A DNA stretch of 64,000 bases from Sanghuangporus weigelae. Lineage: Eukaryota; Basidiomycota; Agaricomycetes; Hymenochaetales; Hymenochaetaceae. Below, one piece after another: positions 21,243 to 32,878 of this stretch. The notes beneath the pieces are model-generated. The model was not told the DNA's origin and ran no database searches. It was given only the letters and a program-made list of their open reading frames with translations. Numbering within the stretch: position 1 is the first letter of the stretch; the number at the start of each line of letters is the position of its first letter. The position numbers were made by a program, and so were the translations under genes. The stretch is taken from assembly GCA_033182465.1 (NCBI GenBank), contig CP137330.1, positions 186,001 to 250,000 of the forward strand, read 5' to 3'.

Positions 21243-22754
21243 TGAAAGGATCCGCTCAAAAACTCGCATCAGGATCGACACGATCAACAGATCTACACGA
21301 TCAGCTTTCCAAACGCGACCGGTAACCAAGCCAGCTATCAAAGGCCCAAGCAATCGAGCGGCCTAGGCAACAGTAACCCGTTACCACCCGAGCGCTAGAA
21401 GCACCGAAGCGGATACGTAATCCCGCTAACAGCTAACACCGCCGACCGCCTATTACCGCGGACTACCACTCTAACACCGCCGACCAAGCAACCAGAGCGA
21501 CCTCGATCAAAAGAAGCGATCAAACTTCTTAGAAGTCCAGAAGCACAACTACTAAAGCCTAAACGCTAAAAGGCTAAAGGCTAATAAGGTTTATGGAGAC
21601 CTCACTGGCATTTCAGCACTGTCAAGTCTGTGCACGAGTTTACATGGTCCTTTATGAAGTATACTACTTAGTATGCACGGCAACGGTTGGTACGCGTGAC
21701 TGTCACATCGAAACCGAGCGACACCTTCAGGATACAATGCATTCCAATCCACCAAGCCCAATAGTACCCAAGAAACGAGAGGAACTCACGATCACAACTC
21801 GGACCCCTCGAACTGCGAACCCGATAACTTGGAGAATGATTGGATGGTATAGACCGGAGTTGCACACACCATGTCCAGCATCTACGATACAAGCAAACCT
21901 TTATTTACCGAGAGATGCGAACCTGGAAACCAAGCAATTACAACTCCTTATACAACGAAGGATATGGCGCTACATTCGAGATATACGATACGAAGGCAAA
22001 GCATGGCTAGTCACCAGAACCCAGCAGAACCCACCAGCAGAGCTTATGCAGTTCATGATATGCCTTGGACCATACTCTACACCGACCCGACACCTTAACA
22101 CTGACGTGCGAGTTATGCTTACCCTCGCTGGACCTCGAGATGAATTCCGAAGAATCACATACCGAGCAGCCTACATCGCTCCAAGAGCAAAGATGCCACT
22201 CAATGACGGCAATGACATCGTTATGGAGTACTGACAGTGGAGCATTCCATATCGGAGCACCACCTCTATTGTCTCAGTCAGCAACTCCAAAGAATTCTGT
22301 CATAGTGGAGACAACCTTACAAAGATTGGAGCAAAGTGGAGCGAAGCGCAGCAGGATGACAAAGTAACAGATGTAATAGTGGAGGAAAGTGGAGTAAAGT
22401 GGAGACAGGATGAGTAAGAAATAGGACGGAAAATGGAATATCTGGGAGCATAAATAGTTGTAGGATTAGGCCCTCATTTCCCCATCTTTCGATCCTCTTA
22501 ACACACTGGTGTAAAGCTTGCCCTACAGCGAGCTATTACTGTGTGCTTTGTACTATCACGCCTCTTGGAAATCCCAATCTGCTTTACTATTACCTCGTAT
22601 CTGAAAGCATCCATAACTCGGACCGCGACTAGGAAGGCTAGTAAGGGACCGCGTGGTACAGCCAGACGTGGGTAGATAAGATCACCTCTGCACAACACAC
22701 CGCTGCTTAGGCAAAAGGATCAAACCGGTGTAACCCCGGGCCTACTCCCTAACA
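21243..22754 (+). repeat. 3' LTR of the chromovirus
   Basis: It has the same length as the 5' LTR, offset by a constant 10,778 bp with no indel, and ends ccctaaca followed by the target duplicate aacat (22755-22759). It includes the second copy of the 213-codon ORF (21593-22234). Confidence 0.93.
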
Positions 22755-23099
22755 AACATGCTCGTTCAATATTCCTTGTGCACGTGATTTCATTTTGAGC
22801 AATGTCTGTTGTGGCTATTGTACAAAACTGACTGGAGACCGAGGGGAAGGGAAAAAGAAATAACAGAGAGGGTGAGAAAACGGGGAAAGTTGCAAGCAAT
22901 GCTAATGATGTTTCTTGCCAGATCATCAATTCTGTTTGTCTATCCATTTATGTACGTGGCTTCTTGTACGACGTGCTCATAAAGTCCTCTTCCAAGACCC
23001 TCTTACTCCCAGATGAAAGTGCCATCCTTTTCTGCAAGCGTACTTCTTTTGTCTTTTGCTCAAACCTCTTTCTGTCTAGGGTGGCGTGACAAGACTCTT

Positions 23100-24540
23100 A
23101 TTCTCTTTTGCGTTGTCCACCACCCTCTAAAAAGGAAAGATCCAATGGACCGCTGTAGTGCGCCGCACTTGCCTGTACCGGTACGTCGGTACAGGCCCCT
23201 CAGTACTCTGTACAGTATACCATCGTGCGCCGACCGCTACACCTCCGCCGCTCCTTAAGACCCTCTAAACCGCCGCTCTTTGATCCGCGGCTCAACCAAT
23301 ACGTCCGCCGCCTCCCGTCCTTCGAAGACTTCCCAAACCGAGTACGCTTGGCCAGCCGCACTTTCTGATACGCGGGCGCCTGGAACGTTGCAGCGGATGT
23401 ATCGGCTACTGCGGCGGAAGGATATCGAACCGTATAGCCGATGGAATATTCGTCGGCTCCTGTTAGTTGGCTTATCCGACGTCGGGTAGTGGTTTTACAA
23501 GGTCCCAGGTACCACGTTTCATGTTCATACTATGCTGCTTCGTGCGCCGAGTCCGATTGTCGGACGCGGCGGCCACTCGCGTATTCCCCTTTTAGTATTA
23601 TTGCCTCCCCTGACGTTTCATATTCGTGTGGTGCGACCACTTAGCGATCCGAGCGCGCCCGATGATGATGCGCCGCGCCAATCACCGCCAGCCCGATCAG
23701 CGCGCGCCCGCGTCTTGGCAGCTTCGCGGCGCGCCCCGATCTTCGGGTCCGCACCGATTGCGCGCCTGTGACGCGCCGTCACTGTCGCCGCCTCTGTGAC
23801 GCTCTTCCCCAGCATTCCCCAGTATATATAGACCTCATGTATGTAGTGTTCAGAAGCAGTAGTTCAGAATAGATCTCAGTGCACTCCCCTCGTCTCTAGT
23901 AGCCCTTTTGCTCTCTATCGCCTCCGCCGAAGATCGTGTGCCGACACAAGACGCCGCCCCCGTTTAAGGGAATAACAGGGGCACGTGCTCACTCGCCACT
24001 GCGCAAGTGATCGGCAGAGCTATCCCCCGTCCTGGGAAACGGCAGCGCCATCGCCCTCTTGACAATCGGCGACACCGTCGCTCTCCTGGTAATCGGCGAC
24101 GCCGTCACTCTCCTGGTAATCCGCGACACTGTCGCTCTCCTGGTAATCGGCGACACCGTCGCTCTCCTGGCAATCGGCGGTACCGTCGTTCTACCAGTAA
24201 TCGCCGCCGCTCGCAGGACTCGACAGCGCCGGCGCTCTACTGCTTATTCGCGACGCCGACATCTTGACTCGTCGGCGGCTCTGTCTCGTACATTATCGGC
24301 CGCGCCCCCTCTATACGCAGACCATACCATAGCCCTTACGATTGAGCTCTCCCCACGACTGAGCGCGCATCCCGATCGGCAGCAGTGCTTCCGGGTCGAA
24401 TTGTCCGCCGCGGCACCGAGCTGTCCAGGAGGGCTAGCCACGAGTTGGATCCCTTCTTACCTCTCCGATCTTTGACACCGCCGACGCCTCTCTGTGGTCG
24501 AACGCCGTCGCCTTCGCCGCTGCTTAAGAGGGTCTGATAG
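23100..24540 (+). mobile_element. GC-rich insertion in CRN copy B, probable LTR-element remnant
   Basis: This GC-rich stretch is clearly different in composition from its surroundings. A TATA box (tatatatag) lies near 23823. A possible LTR runs from tgtagtgcgccgc (23155) to tgcgca (about 24005). It is followed by tgatcggcagagc, which resembles the tRNA-Met-type priming sites of copia elements. No intact coding region was seen. It is an old, broken element and the family is tentative (Ty1/copia-like). Confidence 0.4.
24060..24196 (+). repeat. 27-bp tandem repeat, about five units
   Basis: The unit is close to gtaatcggcgacaccgtcgctctcctg. Each unit is an exact multiple of three, so two plus-strand frames stay open across it (LVIGDTVAL-like and RSPGNRRHR-like), which explains the open frames here. 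It lies inside the GC-rich insertion. Confidence 0.8.
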
Positions 24541-25328
24541 TCTACACCGCCAATGGTATCCAAGTGACTGGCTGCTGCAAGAAGGATGATAGGCTCGTCA
24601 ACATAAGCATCTGTCCCTCCGGAGACAATGAAGCGGGCGAAGCCTAGTTCTACGAAATTATTAAATTCTTTGGCTAGTCTGGTTCGCTCTCATAGTATGA
24701 GCCACGTATGCAGAACATTGCTGAATATCGTGTAGCAGATAATGTCTGTCAAGCCCGAACTAGAATCAGAAATGGAGAGCAAACAATATGAGCATACCAT
24801 TAGTAATTCTAGAGAAATCGAAAAGTTCTATGGCGCCCATACTTTCCTGAAGATAGCCGATTTCTGGTTCCTTTTCGACGAAGTGCTGGCCATTAGAAGG
24901 AATGAACCCGCATGACCTCTCGATAAATGCATTCAGGATCCTATGAGGTGACAGAAACGAAAACTTCAATAATTGAGTCAACAGCAACGCAGTGAAGCAA
25001 TGCCTGAAAGGGAGATTAGAGTAGGTGACCAGTCTACACACATATGACAACATATGACAACATACCTTCTATGCGCGTAGTTCCAGGCTCGCTCTAGGAA
25101 TGCTCTCCTGGAGTCTGTCTCAACAAGATGAGGAGGCATGTAGCATAGAATATACTCACGCTGGCGATTCTTGTTATCAAAAGCTCCAGTCTTGGTTGCA
25201 CGAGCGAATGCCTTAAGCTTCATGACCACTGCACCCATGGTTTCGTTGTTGATGATGTCGATCAACAGACTAGTCTCAGAAACGATAACAGGAAAAAAAG
25301 TGGCCCGTTTCCATGTCTTGATGATTGG

Positions 25329-26833
25329 TGAAACTCCTGTGGGTGTTCTGATACCGGACAGGGGATATAAAGTTCGAGGGGCTGCCCTAGAATACCTTTG
25401 AGTGGTCAGCAGAGAGTTACACCTTTGACCAAAGGCAAGCGGAAATGAAGGGATAAGAGAATATACAAGGGAAAGGTTATATGAGGGCTGAGGAATGCGT
25501 GGGAAGCGCTCGAAGAAGGGTCCCAAGGATGGACTTCTCCCAAGATTGATGGTGGCGGTGCGAAGGCTAAATCGACTCTCCGGCTCAACTGCGAGCTCTG
25601 GACTAAAGCCAACAAACACAAGGCGCAAGAACTAATCTAACTTAAGCTACACTAGTCAAACCACCAATCCGAATGTGACTAATCGACCGGGCTAACACAC
25701 TGGGAAGCGACGGCAGCCAATTTCACTTGTAGTCTAAAGTGTCGGAATGCGGCGTAACGATTCAAAACGCGAAACGATGGACAAGGGATGATAACTAGGT
25801 GGGTCGAAACACGACACGAGGGATGGAGGGACTATATGGTGATGGAAAGGGATGATATGGTGTCCTTTTCCGATGACAGTGGAGAGGGGAAGGTGTTGCG
25901 AGACCGAAGGCACGCCGCACGCTAAGTAACGAGGTTACGAGCAAAACCAGCAAAACTGATTGGAACACGCAAAGGGTTTCGGTACGGGTGATTGGTTTGA
26001 GAGGAGTCCTTTACACGAGCACGGCGAACTATATGAACGTACGAACGGCTCTGCTGCGAAGAGAGATCACCGATCGACTGTACAGAACACAAAATATCGT
26101 ATATTAGACTTTAAAGACGAGAGAGTCCACTACGAACAAGTAGAACTCGAAGCTGGGGGACTTGAGATGATCTGAGAACTGCTCAGCTCCAACTAAGCTG
26201 TCCCCCTCACTACGAGAGTCGTGCTATATTTATACTAAACGTCCAATGCTGAGCCTCCCATCGGTCAGAGAACATAAGTCATAAGAAAAAGAGGAACACA
26301 TATCACTATCTACAAAGGAGAGGGGCGCATATGAATGGTTAAGGGACACATAAAGCAGAAAGAAACAATACTAAGCATGATCGGAATGAGAGCATATTGA
26401 AATAAAAGGGACGCATATAGAAAGGTGAGGGCATAAGCGAAACCTTCGGAACCGGGTGTCTTTGAGCGGAATGAGTTGGAACTTGGGGAAAGGACTTGGA
26501 AAGGCCTCAGCTAGCTTAATAAGTCAAATCTGCAATGTTTTGAATGGGAGAGGGACTGTGGACGATGCTGCAGGGTCAAATCTCTTTGTCAGGAGTATGG
26601 ATCTGAGATCCGGAGACTTGTGATTGACGTGTGTACGATCGTCGTGTGATTCTTCCGCCGTGTCTGATATGATGGCCGATCATGGAACGGCGCACGTGCC
26701 ATTTAGACTATGGCGTTCTTGCTAAGTCCACTCATTCTGGCGAAATCATTTGAAACCAGGCGAAACCAGTCGGAACACTGCTGAACTGGTCGTAACAACT
26801 TCGTACGCTCCCAAGCTTTAGTCTTACTCTTCA
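25329..26833. mobile_element. about 1.5-kb insertion in CRN copy B, unclassified
   Basis: The NTPase homology of copy B stops at about 25328 and resumes at about 26834. The inserted sequence begins tgaaactcctg and ends ctcttca, so it is TG...CA in form. On the minus strand ggtatcagaacacc lies near its end, resembling a tRNA-Met priming site. I found no convincing target duplication and no gene. It is possibly a degraded LTR fragment. Confidence 0.4.
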
Positions 26834-28299
26834 TCGGTCTCAGAACTGGACGTTTGACTGCTTGGTTCTGCTCTGAACGAAAACAACCATCCAATGAGTT
26901 GATCGCTCTCTGTGCCTCGTCGAGAATCAAGTAGAAATCATCTCCCAAACCGAAATTTTTTTGCAATCCTAGCAAGTATTCATGAATTTCATAGCTTTCC
27001 ATCATCAAATATTTGGCATTGGCATCCTTCAGGTTTCTGGACAGAAGTCGAAATACGTCCTTTCCAAGAAGTTCGATGGGAAGTAGCTGAAGGAAGAGCC
27101 AATACTCCTTGAAATCGTTGATGGATCGATCGGGATACATTTCTCGGGTCACCTTCAAGAAGTGCTCAAAAATGAGAACGCGAGCCCTAAGAACCTGGTA
27201 CACGCCGCGTTCCGCAATGTAATGATTCCTGCTAAGAGCAGCATCCTGATATTTGATATCTAGGCCCGCCGGGTTATCAGTGAAGCGTCGAGATCGGGGG
27301 ATGAACTTTTCTATGGTATCCATCATGTCCACAGATCCGAGCCAATAGTTTTCATTATCAGAGACAGTCGTAAAATAGAACCCCCAGTGTCTGGTTAGGC
27401 CCTCGAATAACAACCGCGTCTTTCCGGACCCGGACGTGTTGACCAGAAAGCTATAATCAGGCACGTCAGCATTGAAATCACCGACTGGATCATGCAGTAC
27501 CTGGACGACTTGGTGAATAATCCGTTGACGAGCGCTGAATCGACAATATCATTCCCTAAGTTATGCAGGAGCAACACTGGATCAGCCTTAATCTTAGGAA
27601 TTTTGAGGCTTGTAATGAATCGCGCTGCTTCATCGCCAGCAGACGACGGGGCCTCCCAAAAGTCAGCCCACACCGGACCAGCGAGAAATTCCCGAAGCTT
27701 CGCGTCGTATCCACTCAAAGTCTCCTTAACTAGATCGTCAGTAGCTTTTACGGGTTTACGTGGGGTGGGTTCGATAATGGTAAACGTCCGGTTCTCCCGA
27801 GTGCTAGGCCGGGGGTCCTTCAAAACTAAAGGTCCTTTAGGTAAACTAAGAATACGAATGGTTCATTAATAACGTACTAGAATCGGTCACCACAATCACA
27901 TCTATCACATCCTTCTCTCCGGATGGAGGTCCATTGGGGAAATAGTGCGTCAAGCTGTGCGCACCTTGCATCCTTGCCGTCTTTATCTTTCGGGGGATCC
28001 ACTCCACAACAGAGCTGTAAAGATCTTCCGGAGCCGAGGATAGTTCACCGCACTGCAGGAAAAGGAAGGTGAGACGATATTATCGACTTTCAAGTCAAAG
28101 AAGAACCTGGACCTTGAGGAGATAAACTATCCGAGCATCCTTAACTTCCTTGAACCGAGAGTGGGCACAAATAACTGCCTCCAGGTCTTGGACTTCCGCC
28201 TCCGTCGACAGTTGAAAAAAATAAACAGTAGCCTCAGGATCGTTTGGGAAGTAAACAACGAAGCGAAAATGTCCAGCCATTGTACTGGAAGTCCCGCTT

Positions 28300-29340
28300 G
28301 AGTGGAATGCGGCGAGCGGGAGATAGAGTTGCTGGTGTTCAGTTCACTACTAGTTCGCGACCCAACGCGAGCCACGAGCATCACGTGGTTTTCCCGTGGT
28401 GCAGCGATGCGATCTTTGGGTGGTGGATGATCGATCGGACCGGTCGAACGGAATCGAAGGTTTACGGGCGCATGTTCAAATCTCTTGTTACCAAATTCGT
28501 TATATTTCTCCGCTTCTTTGCCGCAGAACACTGGAAGTATATAACTCAAGTTGGCTCTTGCAGCCTCGTCGTCTGCGATACAGCATGGGATCGGTACTCA
28601 ATCGTGTCTGAGCGGGAACGAGTACTCTTGCGTTCGCTAATGTTTTCAACTCAGTGTGCTTCTTTGATACGTCGAAACTAGCCCCACTGGATGTGATGCT
28701 GATTTCGATTCTATCTCTTCATCTTTGGTCTGCCGGTTCATGTCTATGGAGATGCTGTCCTTGAAGTCTTTAGAACTTCCGATCATATATTCTTCTTTAA
28801 CATAGCTTCGTACAGTTGCCAGTGTCAAGTGTTATAACTATCTGTTTCCTGAGGTAAGTAATGAGCTTGGACAGCGTAGTCGCTTAGAGTTCTCGCGGAA
28901 ACCTCTTCCACTGGTGCCTCTATTCCAATGACCTACGGTGCATAAACTCGGGATCCTGGTATCCTGTCTATATCGGATTTCCTCAATCAGGGCTGCTTTT
29001 GACATTAACATTGATAACTCTACAGTCATCCCTAGCTAGCCTTCGAATTCATGAGTGCCTTCAGGTTCCGATGTCCGCTTTGCGCTCAATTTCGCTACCA
29101 GACCGTATCTGGAACACCAACTTGTGTGGATGCCACAGTGCTGTCTTGTGAGATAAGAAGTGAACCTTTTCTGCACTTACAACGTGAATCGCATTGTGCC
29201 GATCGTAGGAAGGTCAGGTAACTAGCTGCTACAATACTCTCTTCATCAGAGTCTTCGAGGACACTTACAATATGCAGTCTATGTATATCTCGCGGCCACA
29301 CAGGAACGCCATCCAGGCGACTCAATCATTAGCGAGACTG
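28300..29340. repeat. CRN-array flank module, copy 3
   Basis: This is the non-coding interval between the 5' end of copy B and the 3' end of copy C. It aligns in parts with 3400-4450, and its middle part with 10010-10340. It contains cacgtggtttt near 28383 but no gene that I can support. Confidence 0.6.
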
Positions 29341-29453
29341 ATAACGCAGTACACGAGTGATGTCATTACAAGTAAGGTTTGTTGTATTAATGTATACATT
29401 TGGCTGAGGACGAATAAGAAAGAGAGAAAAAAAATAGAAAAATACAAGTAACG

Positions 29454-32400
29454 CTATCGTCGTTTCTTGCCAGAAGCAGAAGATTGACTCTGCTTCTTGC
29501 CAGATGCTGTATGCGGCTTCTTGCCGGATGCCGTAGTTTGCTTTGCCGTAGACCGCTTCTTGCCGTAGCGTCCGCACCCGCCGGACAATGTCCGCCGTCT
29601 CTTACGTGACGTGCCGACACCGTCACCTTCCGTATTTCTGTCAATCCCGAGCGAGTCTGGTATCGCTGCCAAGAAGTCTTTCTCGTCCACCATTTGAATA
29701 CATCTGTCCAGGTCCAGTGTAGCGTAAAATGGCGCTACAGAAGCCTCTGGAGTGACTGCAGGATATGACGCAATAACCGACAATGCAAGTCCGTCCTGGA
29801 GCCATTTATCTGGCTTTTTAAGAATATGCGGTCCGTTCAGACGCTTGAACAGATCCAAGGCGCATTTCCTTGCTGCATCGGCTTTAGCAATCGGAGGAAT
29901 CTGCAATCCAAGGAAGTTCTAATCAGCAATGGCACATCAGCGTAAATGGGGTATCGCACCCATAGTTTGAATAGCCGCGAGAGATCAAGGCTATACACTG
30001 CGCGTTGCAGAGTCATCTTGTCTAAAGTATTTGCGGTAGACCACTTGCATTGCACGAGTACAGGCAGGATAAGACGCCCATCTAGGCGGACGAAGAAGAT
30101 GCCGTCTGGACCCATTGTCTTATTTGGAAAGCAAAGCAACGACGATGGGTTCTTGAGCCATTTCATCATCTCCTCCACTGAATCGACGTGGACTCCAATA
30201 GCCGTCGTGGAATCTATCAGATCTTGAAGGTGGAAGCGATTGGCCTCTATTCCTTTGCCCTTTAAGGCGACAGAGACTAGTTCAGCGGGTAGTGTAGCCC
30301 ATTCTGGGACCCCATCTCCGAAGTCAAAGATGTCGCAAAGCTTGCTCGTGTCGGCAAACGCACACGCAAGGTAATACGCAACGGATGCTTCGAAGTGCTC
30401 GCCTCTACCGGGTCCTACCAGCAGTGGCCTCTTGACATAATCGCCCAATGAAAAGTCTCTGCTTCCAAACTGACTTGCTGCTGCCAAGAGGACGATAGGC
30501 TCGTCAACGTAAGCGTCTTCTCCCGGGACGTCGATGAAACGAGCAAAGCCTAGTTCTACGAGGTCTTTGCTTTTGGAGGTTAATGCAATTGGCTTTCGCA
30601 GTAAAATCCACGCATACAGGACGTTGCTGAAATCCAGAAGCCGGACAGGGTCTGTCAAGCACGAATAAGTTTAAATCAAAGAGAATGCGCAGTGCGATGT
30701 GAACATACCATCAAAAAGCTTAGAGAAGTCGAGCGATGCAAAAGGATCAAGTTTTCCCTTAATATTCACGATTTCCTGCTCCTCACGGACAAAGCGCTGC
30801 GCGTCGGAAGGGACGAACCCGCACGAAGCCTCGATAAATGCGTTTAGAATCCTATGCGGTGACTGAAACGAGAATTTCAATAATTGAGTCACCAGCGCTG
30901 CGGTGAAGCGATGCCTACAGGAGTCCTGTGAATGGTCAATCAGTCTACGGACATACGACAACGAACCTTCCACGAGCATAATTCCATGCTCGTTTAAGAA
31001 ATGCCTTTCCGGAGATGGTCCTAGCAAAATGACGGGGCATGTAGCGCAAAATGTACTCGCGTTGATCATCCTCATCATCAAAAGCACCGGTCCTTGTTGC
31101 GAAGGTGAACGGCATGATCTTCATGACCGCTGCAGATACAACTTCGTTGACGACATCGATCGATAGACTGGTCCCCGAAATCACTATTGGAAAGGATGTG
31201 GCCATTTGCCACGTCCTGATAATCGGTCTTAAGACGGGACGCTTAATCGCTTGTTTGTGCTGCGAACAAAAGCTGTTTTCCAATCGGTCGATCGCTACCT
31301 GTGCCTCGTCGAGAACAAGAAAGAAATCCTTGCCCAGGGAGAATTCTGTCTGCAGTTCGGTCAAGCGTGCATGGGCTGCAAGCCTCTCCTTCAGCAAAAA
31401 TTCGTCACTGGCATCCATCAGTGACTCTGTCAATTTCTTAAATACATCTTCTCCAAGAATATGAACGGAACACAGCTGCAGAAAGAGCCAGTGCTTCTTA
31501 TAGTTGTCGACCGATTCGTCAGGGACCGCTCCTCGAGCCATCCGCAAGAAATAGTTAAAGAAGCAAATCCGGGCTGTAAGGATCTGGATGACGCGACGTT
31601 CCGCGATCAAATGATTGTTGTAAAAAGCAGCATGCTGGTTCTCGTCAGCCAGTGTCCACGGATTCGGAATAAAGCCTCTAGATCCGGGAATATGTGTTTC
31701 GATAGCCTGCGAAATGTCCGCAGATCCAAGGTGGTGGTTAATAGAATCAACAATAGTCGTGAAATAGAAACCCCAATGTCTTGTCAGGCCTTCAAACAAC
31801 AGCCGGGTCTTTCCGGACCCCGACGTATTCACCAGAAAACTATATCAGACGATGTTATAAGTAAATAAATAGGAAGATCAATTGAACATGACGGACCTCG
31901 ATTTCCTGGTGAACACGTCATCGACGACGCTTGAATCAACAACACCGTCTCCTAGATTATGCAGGAGTAGTACGGGATTGCCCCCGATATCAGGAATTTT
32001 AAGACTTTTGACGAATTGTGCTATGTTGTTGCTGGCATCTGGTGGGGCATCCCAGAACTCCTTCCATGGTGGCCCAGCGAGATACTGCCTAAGCTTCGTG
32101 TCGTACCTACTCAAAAATTCTTCCACTAATCCTTCAGTTTCTTCTTTGGGTTTTCGTGGAGTAGATTCACTAATGGTAAACGTCTCGTTCTTCGGAATGC
32201 TGGACCGAAAAAGGGCTTGCAAAGCTGAAGATCCTTTATGCGAATACAAAATATGAACGGATGAACAAGGACGTACTTGGATCGGAAACGGCAATCACGT
32301 CTATCAAGTATTTCTCCTCGGGTGCAGGTCCATCGGGGAAATACTTTTCCAAACGGAATACTGATTGCATCCTTAAGCGCTTATCGGTGGCATGTTTGGA

Positions 32401-32714
32401 AAGCCACTCTACAGTAGAATTATAAATTTTGTCATCAGGAACGGTAGACACCTCTCCGCACTGCAGAAAAGGACAAATGAGACAATATTATCGGCCACAT
32501 AATAAACCAGGAGCTTAACCTTGAAGAGACAAAGTTTCTTCGCCTCTAATTCTGATCGGATATCCGGTTCGTCACGAATTTTCAATGCCAGGTCTTGGAC
32601 GTCCGCGTTCTGTGTCACCGAGATAGGAAAGCAAATAGCATCGGGATTTCCTAGCAGGTGGGATAGAAAGCAGACGGAGTAGCAAGGATCTGAATACACC
32701 GCGTCCGTGTTCAT
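29454..32714 (-). CDS. Crinkler (CRN)-like protein, copy C: UBL header, P-loop NTPase, PD-(D/E)XK domain
   Basis: ATG at 32714 (MNTDAVYSD). Introns that keep phase: one after CLFKVKLL near 32460-32510; 32225-32276; one just before the P-loop near 31850-31905; one after WNYARGR near 30920-30975; one near 30660-30710; and one near 29905-29955. The header is ubiquitin-like. The NTPase has Walker A NTSGSGKTRLLFEG and Walker B FFLVLDEAQ. The C-terminal nuclease-fold domain has MGPDG...PVLVQCKW (about 30040-30115), fitting the D...QxK pattern of PD-(D/E)XK enzymes. The tail is strongly basic, with SRKRRR and three spaced SGKK units, longer and more repetitive than in copy A, and probably directs the protein to the nucleus. 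Coding appears intact at about 900 residues. Known CRN/CR proteins of oomycetes, chytrids and other fungi are nuclear effectors or act in inter-organism conflict; whether this fungus secretes it is unknown, and no classical signal peptide is seen. Confidence 0.83.
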
Positions 32715-32878
32715 GATTGGAGGGAAGAAGGTAATAGGTAGTCAAGGGTGAAGGTGGTTGGTACAAGTGAGTGTGAAGTATAAGGTGACGTCACACGTGA
32801 CCGCACCAGACTTCAGGTCCAGTCTGACCGGGATAAGAGAAAGGCATACTAGACTTATCTATTTCTTGGCGCAAGCAA

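Larger units (their letters stand above)
10465..22754 (+). mobile_element. Ty3/gypsy LTR retrotransposon (chromovirus, Tf1/sushi-like), looks whole
   Basis: The element is 12,290 bp. Its LTRs of 1,512 bp begin TG and end CA (10465-11976 and 21243-22754). The 5-bp target duplicate aacat lies at 10460-10464 and 22755-22759. The LTRs have equal length, encode identical 213-residue frames and show no difference I noticed, so the insertion is recent. Internal parts, left to right: a priming site next to the 5' LTR; two small ORFs (12038-12379, 12376-13410); a gag-like ORF with a zinc knuckle (13340-14428); a pol ORF with protease, reverse transcriptase, RNase H, integrase and chromodomain (14533-19011); an extra ORF (19187-20263); an antisense membrane ORF (near 21118); and a polypurine tract (21230-21242). 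The element is inserted between CRN copies A and B. Both its size and its number of accessory ORFs exceed the usual two-ORF chromovirus plan. Confidence 0.93.
22760..28280 (-). pseudogene. broken CRN-like gene, copy B (fossil)
   Basis: This is a paralogue of copies A and C in the same orientation. Homology to the CRN 3' end lies near 22900-23095, to the nuclease and NTPase parts near 24545-25330 and 26835-27465, to the linker near 27500-27830, and to the ubiquitin-like header near 28095-28280. Walker A GSGKTRLLFEG and Walker B FYLILDEAQ can still be read. The copy is broken in several places and holds two insertions (about 23100-24540 and 25329-26833). Its header is more diverged than those of A and C, so it is probably the older branch. 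I regard it as a dead member of the array. Confidence 0.8.

Noticed and set aside
24007-24475. Overlapping ORFs with RSPGNRRHR-type or LVIGDTVAL-type repeats
   Set aside because: Both arise from the 27-bp tandem repeat, which keeps all frames in register.
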